The position numbers and the translations under genes are program-made. Below, piece by piece: positions 1 through 26,702 of a DNA stretch of 64,000 bases. Source of the DNA: Pseudomonas sp. B21-015 (GTDB taxonomy: Bacteria; Pseudomonadota; Gammaproteobacteria; Pseudomonadales; Pseudomonadaceae); NCBI RefSeq assembly GCF_024749285.1, contig NZ_CP087196.1:2790001-2854000 (forward strand), given 5' to 3'. The notes under the pieces were generated by a model. It did no database searches. It was given only the letters and a program-made list of their open reading frames with translations, and was not told where the DNA came from. Position 1 is the first letter of the stretch. Each line of letters opens with the position of its first letter.

Positions 1-430
1 CATGTTTGACATGGCGGGCCGCTTTACCGATCACCACCGCCAGCTCGCCCTCGAAATCAAGCTTGTGGGACGCCGTTGGGCGAACGATGGGTTGCAGGTG
101 GGCGGTCTGACTGTCAGCGAAGCGAGTAAAGATCATGGGGTAGGTCGGCATCTCACGACCGGTTTCGCGCACGTGGGTGGCGTAGTTGATGCCGATGCAC
201 AGCACTTTGCCCGGGTTCGGGATCACCGGCAGGAACGTCACGTCAGCCAAGGGAATACGCGGCAGGCTTACCAGGCGCGCAGCGGTCAGCTCGTTCAGGC
301 GGTTGTGGCCGATGGCCTGTTTGAGATCGCTGCCAAGGGTTGGCTTGAGCGATTCCAGGTCGATGATTTGATCACCTTCGACCACACCGTAGCTGCTACG
401 GCCTTGGACAATAAAGCTTGCGAGTTTCAT
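1..430 (-). CDS. Fumarylacetoacetate hydrolase (FAH) family protein, 5' part only
   Basis: The first 143 codons of a minus-strand gene lie in the window and the rest is beyond the left edge. The translation begins MKLASFIVQGRSSYGVVEGD and contains PNPGKVLCIGINYATHVRETG and, near the cut, DFEGELAVVIGKAARHV. These are the N-terminal lobe and the start of the metal-binding FAH fold (the acidic residues of FEGELAVVIG are part of the divalent-metal site). Family members are cytoplasmic C-C hydrolases, decarboxylases or isomerases at the end of aromatic ring-cleavage pathways; the exact substrate cannot be read from this fragment. The ATG is preceded by CAGGAG at good spacing, which supports the start. 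A 346-nt gap with a REP pair and a palindrome separates it from the oxygenase operon, so it is probably transcribed from its own promoter. Confidence 0.85.
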   Translation of the reverse strand, partial: MKLASFIVQGRSSYGVVEGDQIIDLESLKPTLGSDLKQAIGHNRLNELTAARLVSLPRIPLADVTFLPVIPNPGKVLCIGINYATHVRETGREMPTYPMIFTRFADSQTAHLQPIVRPTASHKLDFEGELAVVIGKAARHVKH

Positions 431-484
431 GGAGGCTCCTGGAGAGAGGGAGGGTGCAATGAGGGTTAATCTAGTCTTGCTATA

Positions 485-505
485 AAATCCTGTAAAGCAG
501 GATTT
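485..505. promoter_or_regulatory. Palindromic candidate operator upstream of the FAH gene
   Basis: AAATCCTG and CAGGATTT form a perfect 8-bp inverted repeat around a 5-nt spacer. It sits in an AT-rich stretch about 55 nt upstream of the FAH start codon, where a minus-strand promoter would be expected. The symmetry and position suggest a dimeric repressor or activator site. The regulator is not in the window and its family is not inferred. Confidence 0.4.
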
Positions 506-644
506 ATACAAAAATCCTAAAATATGGAATTTATGTACTTTTTGGCGAGGCTGTCCCTTTGGCGGACTTGGGGAGCAAAGGGAGGGGAGGCAGGCAGCCA
601 CCGCAGATGGCAGGGGCCGCGAGAGGTGCGCAAAAGGCTCTAAA

Positions 645-737
645 CCTGTGGGAGCGAGCTTGCTCGCGATGAGGTCTGCCAGTTCAATACTCATGTAACT
701 GAACCGCCGCCATCGCGAGCAAGCTCGCTCCCACAGG
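645..737. repeat. REPIN-type pair of inverted Pseudomonas REP sequences
   Basis: Two perfect 27-bp copies in opposite orientation (645..671 and 711..737; core GTGGGAGCGAGCTTGCTCGC) are separated by 39 nt. Each arm contains its own small palindrome (GCGAGCTTGCTCGC). This is the standard form of the dispersed intergenic REP doublets of Pseudomonas. It lies just downstream of the carotenoid oxygenase stop codon and may protect or terminate that transcript; that role is inferred. Confidence 0.9.
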
Positions 738-776
738 GATTGTGCTTAATTGACGGGCATCAGGGCCCGATGCCAA

Positions 777-2225
777 TCAATTGCTTGGTGCCCAGCAGCC
801 ATGCAGCGACATGCGCATCCGGAAGGGAATCCTGATCCGGGCAATGGGACCGCTGGCCATGTCACGGGTGTCCAGCACGACCAGTTCACTGCGCCCTTCG
901 GCAATGAGGTTGAGCAGGGCAACCACGTAGCCATCGGCTTCCTCTGCATCCGCCGAGCGCGGTATGAAGATGGGCTCCTGGAAGCATCCGCTGTCGCCGG
1001 GAAACCAGGCGTCGGTGCGGCCTGTCTGCAGGTCCAGGTGCGTCAGCAGGTTGAAAAACTGGAAGGGTATCGGCCCATTCGCCGGGTTGTAAGGACGCTC
1101 AGGATCAAAGGCGAGCAGGAAACCATGCTGGTACTTTCGACCGATGTAGCGATCATCACACCGTGGAAACTCGCAGGGATATTCCGTCAGAGGCTGCGGT
1201 TGAACGTCCTCCTGCGCGCCATTCAGGTCGAAGGTCCAGCGCATCAGGCTGGCGGCCAGGGTTTCAGGCGGTGGTACGTAGCCGTCGGCCTGGGGGAAGA
1301 AGTAGAAGATATTCCCTCCGGTGACCGGCATGTCCACATACACCTTGCCGTCCTCATCGAACGCATTGAGCGTATGCCCCTGGAAACCGTCCTTGGGCCC
1401 CTTGAACCAACGCACATCTTCCCCACGCCCGTTGCGCGGCACGATGGCGAACAGCTGGGGCAGGTCGGGTTGCCACTGGAAATGTGGCCCGCCGTTTTTC
1501 ATGCGCTCGACGTCCACCGTCAACGGAATCAACGGGAACACCACGTACCGTTCGGTCACCGCGAAATCATGCACCATCGCCGCATAAGGCGCCTGGAACC
1601 AGATCTCGTTCAGCAGCTTTCCGTCCGGCGAGATTTCGAAATAGGCCAGGTCGGGCGTGCCGTCGCCTTTGGCCTCATAACTGCAGGCCAGCAGGTTGCC
1701 TGTCACCGGATCGAGCTTGGGGTGGGCGGTGAACGTCGCAGCTTTGATCTGCCCATCAAAGCTCCATTCGCCGAGGGTTTCCAGGGTTTCGAGATCCATC
1801 GCCCAAGGCAGGGCATCTTCCTTGAGCGCCAACAGGACGCCGTTGTGAGGGATAACGGTGGTGTTGGCGGTGGTGTTGTTTTTCGCCGCGAGGGGGTCAT
1901 TGGTGTAGACGTTTCGATAGACGCCGTTGAGCGAACGCCCTTCACGGCGCTGGGCCAGCAGGCGATCGGTCTTCACGTAGCGGCGTCGCATCGAGACCTT
2001 GCCATTGGCAAAGTTGAAGCGGCTGACCACGCCGTCGCCGTTGAAGAAAATATCGTGACCCAGCATGGGGGGGTACTGCGGGTCTGGCGCCACCTGATAA
2101 AAAGTCCCACAGATCGAAGCGGGCAGGATGCCTTCGATCTCAAGATCGAACACCTCTGCTTCCACGCGGCTGGGCGTGTAGAGAGCGCCGGAAAATTCAG
2201 GGGTTTGAGGGAATGGAATACTCAT
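777..2225 (-). CDS. Carotenoid oxygenase family protein, lignostilbene/isoeugenol-cleaving type
   Basis: A 482-residue protein, the usual length of bacterial stilbene/isoeugenol oxygenases (about 480). Non-heme iron enzymes of this family cleave an alkene double bond of phenylpropanoids or stilbenes with O2, giving vanillin-type aldehydes. The four iron-binding histidines of the seven-bladed propeller are visible at about H168 (FTAHPKLDP), H219 (MVHDFAVT), H284 (FQGHTLNAF) and H475 (LHGCW near the C-terminus). The N-terminal EVFDLEIEGILPASICGTFYQVAPDPQ and the C-terminal LVVLDTRDMASGP..RIPFRMRMSLHGCW follow the family pattern. It is a soluble cytoplasmic protein without a signal peptide. It is the last gene of a probable minus-strand operon, 35 nt after the MFS gene. 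Isoeugenol, lignostilbene and resveratrol are all possible substrates and the sequence alone does not decide between them. Confidence 0.88.
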   Translation of the reverse strand: MSIPFPQTPEFSGALYTPSRVEAEVFDLEIEGILPASICGTFYQVAPDPQYPPMLGHDIFFNGDGVVSRFNFANGKVSMRRRYVKTDRLLAQRREGRSLNGVYRNVYTNDPLAAKNNTTANTTVIPHNGVLLALKEDALPWAMDLETLETLGEWSFDGQIKAATFTAHPKLDPVTGNLLACSYEAKGDGTPDLAYFEISPDGKLLNEIWFQAPYAAMVHDFAVTERYVVFPLIPLTVDVERMKNGGPHFQWQPDLPQLFAIVPRNGRGEDVRWFKGPKDGFQGHTLNAFDEDGKVYVDMPVTGGNIFYFFPQADGYVPPPETLAASLMRWTFDLNGAQEDVQPQPLTEYPCEFPRCDDRYIGRKYQHGFLLAFDPERPYNPANGPIPFQFFNLLTHLDLQTGRTDAWFPGDSGCFQEPIFIPRSADAEEADGYVVALLNLIAEGRSELVVLDTRDMASGPIARIRIPFRMRMSLHGCWAPSN

Positions 2226-2260
2226 CAGGCAATCTCGTCAATGTGCGGGTTCGTTCATGT

Positions 2261-3442
2261 TCAGGCCGTTTGCGGGGACATCGCCGGCCCGGATGGCTTC
2301 ACGCCGCGGCGAAAGCGTGCAACGACCAGGCACGAGATCACCAAGGCTAGCAGATAGGCTGAGGCGGCCAGCCATCCGACCGCGCGGAAGTGTCCCTCGC
2401 CCACGACCAGTGCGGCGCCAAACGGGCCGAGTCCCTGGCCGATGAAAATCGCAGCGTTACCCAGGCCTGCCAGTCGACCGGAAGGGTCCAGTTCCGCCGC
2501 CATGGAAAGCAGGTAGGGCAGGCTGAAAAACCAGACCATATGGATCAGGCAGGCCGTGGTGATAAAGGCAACGGGGCTGGTGCCATAGACCATGATCAAG
2601 GTCGCCAGCAATGCCGTGCCGAAGCTCAACAGTTGCGGAAACAGCAGGCCCAGGCGCCGTCCGATCAGCCCGGCGAGCCCGGCGCCAAGGGCACCGGCAA
2701 GGATGCTGCCGCCGAGGATGCCGCCAATCTGCTGGGGCTCCAGGCCGATGCTCTTGCCGATGCGTTCCTGGTACACCCACAGGGCCGAGTGGCCGAAGAA
2801 CAGCAGGGCAAACAGCAGGATCAACAGCATGGCGGTGAGACCGAATGGCTGGGTCGAGCCATTGGCCGCGCGATGGGTGTCCGGGTAGCGCTTGGGCACT
2901 CTCCAGCAACCCAGCGCCGCTAGCACGCTGGTGATCGCCAACAGGGAAAACGCCCCATTCACGCCAAATGTTTGAAGGACCAGCGGCATGGAGGTCACCA
3001 GCAGCATGCCCCACAGCAGGTTGCCGATGTTGATGACGGCGAAGGTCGCATCCTTGGACGTGCGCAGCGCTGCGGTGGCATAGACCACCGCCATGACCGC
3101 GCCGCCGCTGGCGCCGCAGATCATCCTGGAAATGACCAGCCCGGTCTGACTGTGCAGTTGTGTACTGGCCAGGTTACCCAATGCCAGGATCAACAAGGCC
3201 ACCAGGGCGAAGCGGCGCCGGTCGACGCTCGCCATGAACAGGGCGCAGACCCCGCAGGCGATGGCCATCGCCATGAGTTCCGCGGCGAAGATCGCGCCGA
3301 TTGCATTGAGTGGCAGGCCGAGCTGGTCGATCAAGGCACCGCCCAGGATCGGCTGGATCTGCAGCGTCCCCAGGGAAATGACCATCATCAGGCAGATGGC
3401 GCCCAGTGATTTTTTGCTGTCGATGGAGTCGAGTGCGTTCAT
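2261..3442 (-). CDS. MFS transporter, 12-helix
   Basis: A 393-residue hydrophobic protein with the spacing of twelve transmembrane helices in two bundles of six, the standard major facilitator layout. A basic loop after helix 2 (ASVDRRRFALV) is where the MFS motif A region lies, and a longer charged loop (WRVPKRYPDTHRAANGSTQP) divides the two halves. It acts in the inner membrane as a proton-coupled uptake or efflux carrier. The gene lies between the outer-membrane protein and oxygenase genes with gaps of 55 and 35 nt, so transport of the oxygenase substrate or product is the likely job; this is inference from context. A clear GAGGTGA ribosome binding site precedes the ATG. Confidence 0.85.
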   Translation of the reverse strand: MNALDSIDSKKSLGAICLMMVISLGTLQIQPILGGALIDQLGLPLNAIGAIFAAELMAMAIACGVCALFMASVDRRRFALVALLILALGNLASTQLHSQTGLVISRMICGASGGAVMAVVYATAALRTSKDATFAVINIGNLLWGMLLVTSMPLVLQTFGVNGAFSLLAITSVLAALGCWRVPKRYPDTHRAANGSTQPFGLTAMLLILLFALLFFGHSALWVYQERIGKSIGLEPQQIGGILGGSILAGALGAGLAGLIGRRLGLLFPQLLSFGTALLATLIMVYGTSPVAFITTACLIHMVWFFSLPYLLSMAAELDPSGRLAGLGNAAIFIGQGLGPFGAALVVGEGHFRAVGWLAASAYLLALVISCLVVARFRRGVKPSGPAMSPQTA

Positions 3443-3497
3443 GAAGCATCACCTCAAGTAAAGAGCCCGCTCATGCGTGAGCCGGCCTACACGTCAA

Positions 3498-4490
3498 TCA
3501 GAACTTGTGAACGTAGCGAACCTGCACCTGGTAATCCGCTCGGGAGCGATTCTCGACGCCGGTTTCTTTATAGGTGTTGAGCCAGAAGGCTTTGTCTTCG
3601 GTGATTTTCCAGAACAGGCCCGGGCCAAAGCCCAGCACCTTTTCCCGGGAGTCGGTCAGGGTGTTGCCGTTGACCTTGTCATCCGAAATCTGCCGGAAGT
3701 AGTAGCCGTTGATGCCGACCGAGACCTTCGGGAACACTTCGTACGAGGCGGTGAAGTTGGCCCATGCCGACTGTCCTGACTGGGTGTCGCGCACCGCTTG
3801 CCCTTCAAAGAACTGCTGCGAACTGCTCGCCGGATCGTCGTTCTTGAAGTTGTACAGATAGTTCAGTCTCCAACTCACTTCCCAACGGGGTGCCGGCATC
3901 CAGGTCGCTGCCCAGTAGGGGTTCAGGGAGAAGTGGTTGGAGCCAGGGTTCATGTCTTTGTCTTTGTCGTACTTGCCCGTTGGCAGGATGGTGTCGAAGG
4001 CCATGCGCTGCACGAAAACCGGCCGGCCGCTGGCGTCGACGATCGGATCGAACTGGACCTGTGGCCCCACCGTGACATCGCTCAGGCCGGTAGCGTTGTC
4101 CTTGAGCTTGGCACCGTTGTCACCAAAGTCGCCGTCCAGGGAGACGACGGGGACCAGCAGGCTCCAGCCCAGGTGTGCCCCACCCGCGAAAGTGTCGGGT
4201 GAGTAGTAGCTCAGCTGATTGATCATCGTGATGACGTTGATCTTCGGGTCATCGAAGGCGCCGTTTTTCTTGCCGCCGTTGGTCCTGATGCTGCTGGCGG
4301 TGCTGAACTTCAGGTAGGTCTGGTGAGTCAGCCCGGGTGGCCCCGCAAACCCGTCGTAGAAGCTGGTGCCGCCCAGGTTGATACCGCTGGGTTGGCTTAC
4401 GGAAGGTGGAGGAGGGCCGTCGGCTGCATGGGCGGCAAATGACGCGAAGCTGAGTGCCAGGCACGCTGGCAGGGATTTGGTCAGGCTCAT
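3498..4490 (-). CDS. MetA/SphA-type outer-membrane protein (phenol MetA-pathway family)
   Basis: A 330-residue protein with a typical Sec signal peptide (MSLTKSLPACLALSFASFAAHA, cleavage after AHA near residue 22). Alternating amphipathic strands and a final VQVRYVHKF ending in Phe indicate an outer-membrane beta-barrel. Motifs such as GLSDVTVGPQVQFDP, FDTILPTGKYDKDKDMNPGSNHFSLNPYWAATW and a late GFGPGLFWKITEDKAFWLNTYKETGVENR are characteristic of the family named after the phenol meta pathway. Members accompany aromatic-degradation operons and probably admit hydrophobic aromatics. It is the first gene of the three-gene minus-strand operon. The substrate is unknown. Confidence 0.82.
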   Translation of the reverse strand: MSLTKSLPACLALSFASFAAHAADGPPPPSVSQPSGINLGGTSFYDGFAGPPGLTHQTYLKFSTASSIRTNGGKKNGAFDDPKINVITMINQLSYYSPDTFAGGAHLGWSLLVPVVSLDGDFGDNGAKLKDNATGLSDVTVGPQVQFDPIVDASGRPVFVQRMAFDTILPTGKYDKDKDMNPGSNHFSLNPYWAATWMPAPRWEVSWRLNYLYNFKNDDPASSSQQFFEGQAVRDTQSGQSAWANFTASYEVFPKVSVGINGYYFRQISDDKVNGNTLTDSREKVLGFGPGLFWKITEDKAFWLNTYKETGVENRSRADYQVQVRYVHKF

Positions 4491-4809
4491 TGAAGTGGCT
4501 CTATTCTTGGAATTGTGAGCGGGGGAATGTCCCCTGGCACTTCGACTTTAAGTCCCGGTGGTGGGTGATGCTTGAGCGCAACGGCCAGAGTTGACTGAGC
4601 GTGCCATGATAGGGGCGATGACGCTCAACGCGCACTATGCTGCGGCCATCGGCGAGTTGAAACTGGCTTGAGGTAGAACCCAGTAGCGTGTCTTGGATTA
4701 ATCCCTTTCTTTCTCTTGATACAGCCAAAAAACAAGTCCAGAATTAAGTCTTTTCCTGCCTCGGCAAGAAAATAAAACCCTTAAATTTCAATGAGTCGGA
4801 CACCAGATA
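4491..4809. other. Intergenic region upstream of the catabolic operon
   Basis: No convincing gene. The promoter of the minus-strand operon must lie here or close by, but I cannot point to a clear -35/-10 or sigma-54 pair. A 75-codon minus-strand reading frame (4501..4728) has no family features and is not called. The sequence becomes visibly AT-rich from about 4700 towards the att-like site. Confidence 0.5.
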
Positions 4810-4830
4810 CGAGTCTCGTTTCCCGCTCCA
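4810..4830 (+). other. att-like site: duplicated 3' end of tRNA-Gly
   Basis: The 21 nt ending in GTCTCGTTTCCCGCTCCA are identical to the T-arm/acceptor 3' end, including CCA, of the conserved bacterial tRNA-Gly(GCC). The preceding bases do not continue into a tRNA: no anticodon arm, D arm or 5' acceptor strand is present. The last 18 nt are, as I recall it, the attachment core of ICEclc/PAGI-2-type elements. A P4-type integrase start lies 225 nt downstream, about where the integrase of such elements sits relative to the site. This marks a genomic island boundary. Confidence 0.85.
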
Positions 4831-4871
4831 ATTATTGTTCTACAGGCTTCTATTGAAGTCTGCAGAAACTG

Positions 4872-4897
4872 AAAAAAGAGGCTTCGGCCTCTTTTTT
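4872..4897 (+). terminator. Strong intrinsic terminator hairpin
   Basis: A perfect 11-bp stem (AAAAAAGAGGC / GCCTCTTTTTT) with a stable TTCG tetraloop ends in a T run on the plus strand; the symmetric A run makes it usable in both directions. It lies 41 nt after the tRNA-Gly 3' end, the normal place for a tRNA terminator, so it may be a relic of, or imitate, the tRNA-Gly transcription unit. Confidence 0.85.
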
Positions 4898-5054
4898 CGT
4901 TCCAGTAAGTTCTTCTCGGAAGTACTAGCAGCCACGGTTTTTAGTACATTGTTTAGTACATTAATCCGGCGCTTGGTAGATCACTTTTTCGTGGGACTCG
5001 CCTTTCTGGAAACCGTACAAATCTCCTCTATTCAAACGAGACGGAGATTGTCCG

Positions 5055-5321
5055 ATGGCTCTCACCGATACGGCAGTCCGGCACGCCAAACCCCGCGCCA
5101 AGGACTACACCCTCCCTGACTACAACAGCCTCGCCCTTTTCGTGAATACGAAAGGCGCCAAGTGCTGGCACTTCCGCTTTTCCTGGGCGGATAAGCAACC
5201 CCGTATTTCTCTCGGTACCTATCCTGAAATTGGCTTGCGAGATGCTCGCGCTCTGCGTGATGTTGCGAGGGGTATCGATCCACGCGCTCATCGGCGGCAG
5301 GCGTGTAATGCCAGCGCCTGA
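5055..5321 (+). pseudogene. Truncated P4/ICEclc-type tyrosine integrase (N-terminal arm-binding domain only)
   Basis: The 88-residue reading frame MALTDTAVRHAKPRAKDYTL...LFVNTKGAKCWHFRFSWADKQPRISLGTYPEIGLRDARALRDVARGIDPRAHRRQ is the N-terminal arm-type DNA-binding domain (DUF4102 family) of P4-like integrases, which are normally about 400 to 650 residues. Compared with the usual form, the helix before GIDPRAHRRQ is shortened (RDVARGIDP), which suggests a small internal deletion. The frame stops shortly after the domain, and I find no core-binding or catalytic (R-HxxR-Y) region downstream in any frame. GGAG precedes the ATG. With the att-like site 225 nt upstream, this is the decayed integrase end of a genomic island. 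Confidence 0.85.
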
Positions 5322-5628
5322 CCGCGCAAAATACCTAAGGAGCAGTCTTTCAGCGTCGACGTGACTCAATACGTCGAGTCTGAGGGTGCGCTGGAGGTGG
5401 TGTGCAGACTGAACGTCGTGGTGCGCTGACGGCGGCGGAGAAGTGTCGAATTTGGTTAATCAACTTTCCGGTACGTCATCGTCGAGGGAGGGCTCGAGAC
5501 CAATCCGGCCGCCGACACTCGATACAAACCATCCGAACTGGATCGTGGGATTTATCCGCCGTGCCAACGATGCGTGCTGGCTTTGGAGTGCATGTGGTAG
5601 CAGACGGGGATACTGGGGCAACGCTTGA
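5322..5628. other. Degenerate stretch after the truncated integrase
   Basis: Several short overlapping frames occur on both strands, none with recognisable family features or good initiation. It is best read as decayed island DNA. Confidence 0.4.
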
Positions 5629-5936
5629 TCAGCGTGGGTCTTGGGTCCTGAGCTTGGCCAAGCCCTGAAAATACGCACGCCAGAACTCGACCGCTTCTTG
5701 CGCTGTTTCCCGGTGTTTCACGCATTCGATCTCGAAAACATCCGTGCCTGCAGTGGTGTGGTTTCTCGCCAGACGCGTAATGCCGGGTCAGGTGTTTCCT
5801 GTATGCGCTGCAGCAAACTGCTTTCGCGATCCTTGATTTCGTCGAGCACGTAGTCGACGAACAGGCAGTAATTTTTTAGCGTGCAGACGCCAAAAATATG
5901 AAAACGATCCGTGTTGGGAGTGCTCACGAATGTCAT
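5629..5936 (-). pseudogene. Probable frameshifted small gene of unknown function
   Basis: A minus-strand frame from ATG 5936 reads MTFVSTPNTDRFHIFGVCTLKNYCLFVDYVLDEIKDRESSLLQRIQETPDPALRVWRE, then drifts into a poor sequence and stops. A +1 shift near 5760 restores a protein-like reading (TTAGTDVFEIECVKHRETAQEAVEFWRAYFQGLAKLRTQDPR) that ends at 5629. The combined product would be about 100 residues. I do not recognise the family. Its place beside the integrase relic suggests island cargo. A sequencing error or two unrelated small frames are alternatives. Confidence 0.35.
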
Positions 5937-6160
5937 CCTTTTCCATGGTGATAACGTGCCTTACACCGACTGGCACGTAGATCGTTAGCCTAATACCGAT
6001 CTGGAAAATTGCGATTGCGAATGTTTTCTTGAGGGGGGGGGGAAGTCAGCTTTTAATCTACGAAACTGGTGGGGCAGAGCCCCGTCGGGGGAAGCCTGTC
6101 TGGTCGGTCAGTATCCGGCTGGCCGTCCGTCCTTCATTTGTAAAGTATTCGAATCTGGAT

Positions 6161-6188
6161 TTGACAGGTCATCTCTTCCTACTAGGCT
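6161..6188 (+). promoter_or_regulatory. Candidate sigma-70 promoter for the PKS operon
   Basis: A perfect -35 TTGACA (6161..6166) is followed after 16 nt by TAGGCT (6183..6188), a weak but acceptable -10. It is about 480 nt upstream of the first start codon and on the right strand. The -10 is poor and other promoters may exist. Confidence 0.3.
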
Positions 6189-6652
6189 GGTACCGGTATT
6201 CTGTAGGAAGAGGTCCAGACCTGCAGGCGCAAGCGAGAAAATACGATCTCAAGTGGTGCGAGTCTACAATGGCGCAAGGCTGCATCATTGTCGCTGGCAA
6301 GCCTCAGGCACTCACTGGTAAAGGGAATTACTGTGTTCAGGAACACGGATGTGTTGGTCTTGCTCCTCACTGAATCTACATTGAACAGCCCAAATTCTTG
6401 CCACCGCAGCAAGGCCGAGGGCTGCTTTCCGCTTTTCTCTCTCACGGGCAGGCGCCTGTGAGTTTGTCACAAGCGTCCCTTCGAGGACGGTTAGCTTGCG
6501 CAGCAACGCGCCCCTCAATCATTAGCTGCACAAAAAACCCGAACAATCCCCCGGTAATCGACTGAAGGCTCGCACGGCAAGACGCTTACGTGAGCGTGCC
6601 GCGCTGACGGGTGACACGGATCAAAAGTCGCCGATGACGTCGGCCCAACTTG

Positions 6653-6662
6653 ACAGGGAAGT
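6653..6662 (+). promoter_or_regulatory. Ribosome binding site fixing the GTG start of PKS protein 1
   Basis: ACAGGGAAGT stands 6 nt before GTG 6669. The same ten bases at the same 6-nt distance precede the ATG of protein 2 (26687..26696), and ACAGGGAA precedes the P450 ATG. This supports the GTG start although it is not ATG. Confidence 0.6.
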
Positions 6663-6668
6663 CGCGCA

Positions 6669-26645
<19,977 letters not shown>

Positions 26646-26702
26646 CGCCCCAGGGCAAACACCCATTCACCCACAGCAGACGCGACACAGGGAAGTTGAA
26701 GC

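Larger units (their letters stand above)
5937..6668. other. Long non-coding leader before the PKS cluster
   Basis: No supported gene in 732 nt. It contains a run of ten G (6033..6042) and a candidate promoter at 6161..6188. The 114-codon plus-strand frame starting at a TTG at 6029 has no family features and no good ribosome binding site. The promoter of the giant operon should lie here, leaving a long 5' untranslated leader if the candidate is right. Confidence 0.5.

Noticed and set aside
750..2357. A 535-codon plus-strand open frame antisense to the carotenoid oxygenase
   Set aside because: It has no family features and fully overlaps a well-supported gene; it is the antisense shadow common in GC-rich DNA.
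4501..4728. A 75-codon minus-strand frame upstream of the porin gene
   Set aside because: No family resemblance, no convincing ribosome binding site, and it occupies the place of the operon promoter.
4755..4830. A complete tRNA-Gly gene
   Set aside because: Only the last 21 nt match. The 55 nt before them cannot form the acceptor 5' strand, D arm or anticodon arm.
6029..6373. A 114-codon plus-strand frame over the G run
   Set aside because: It starts at TTG without a good ribosome binding site and has no recognisable protein features.
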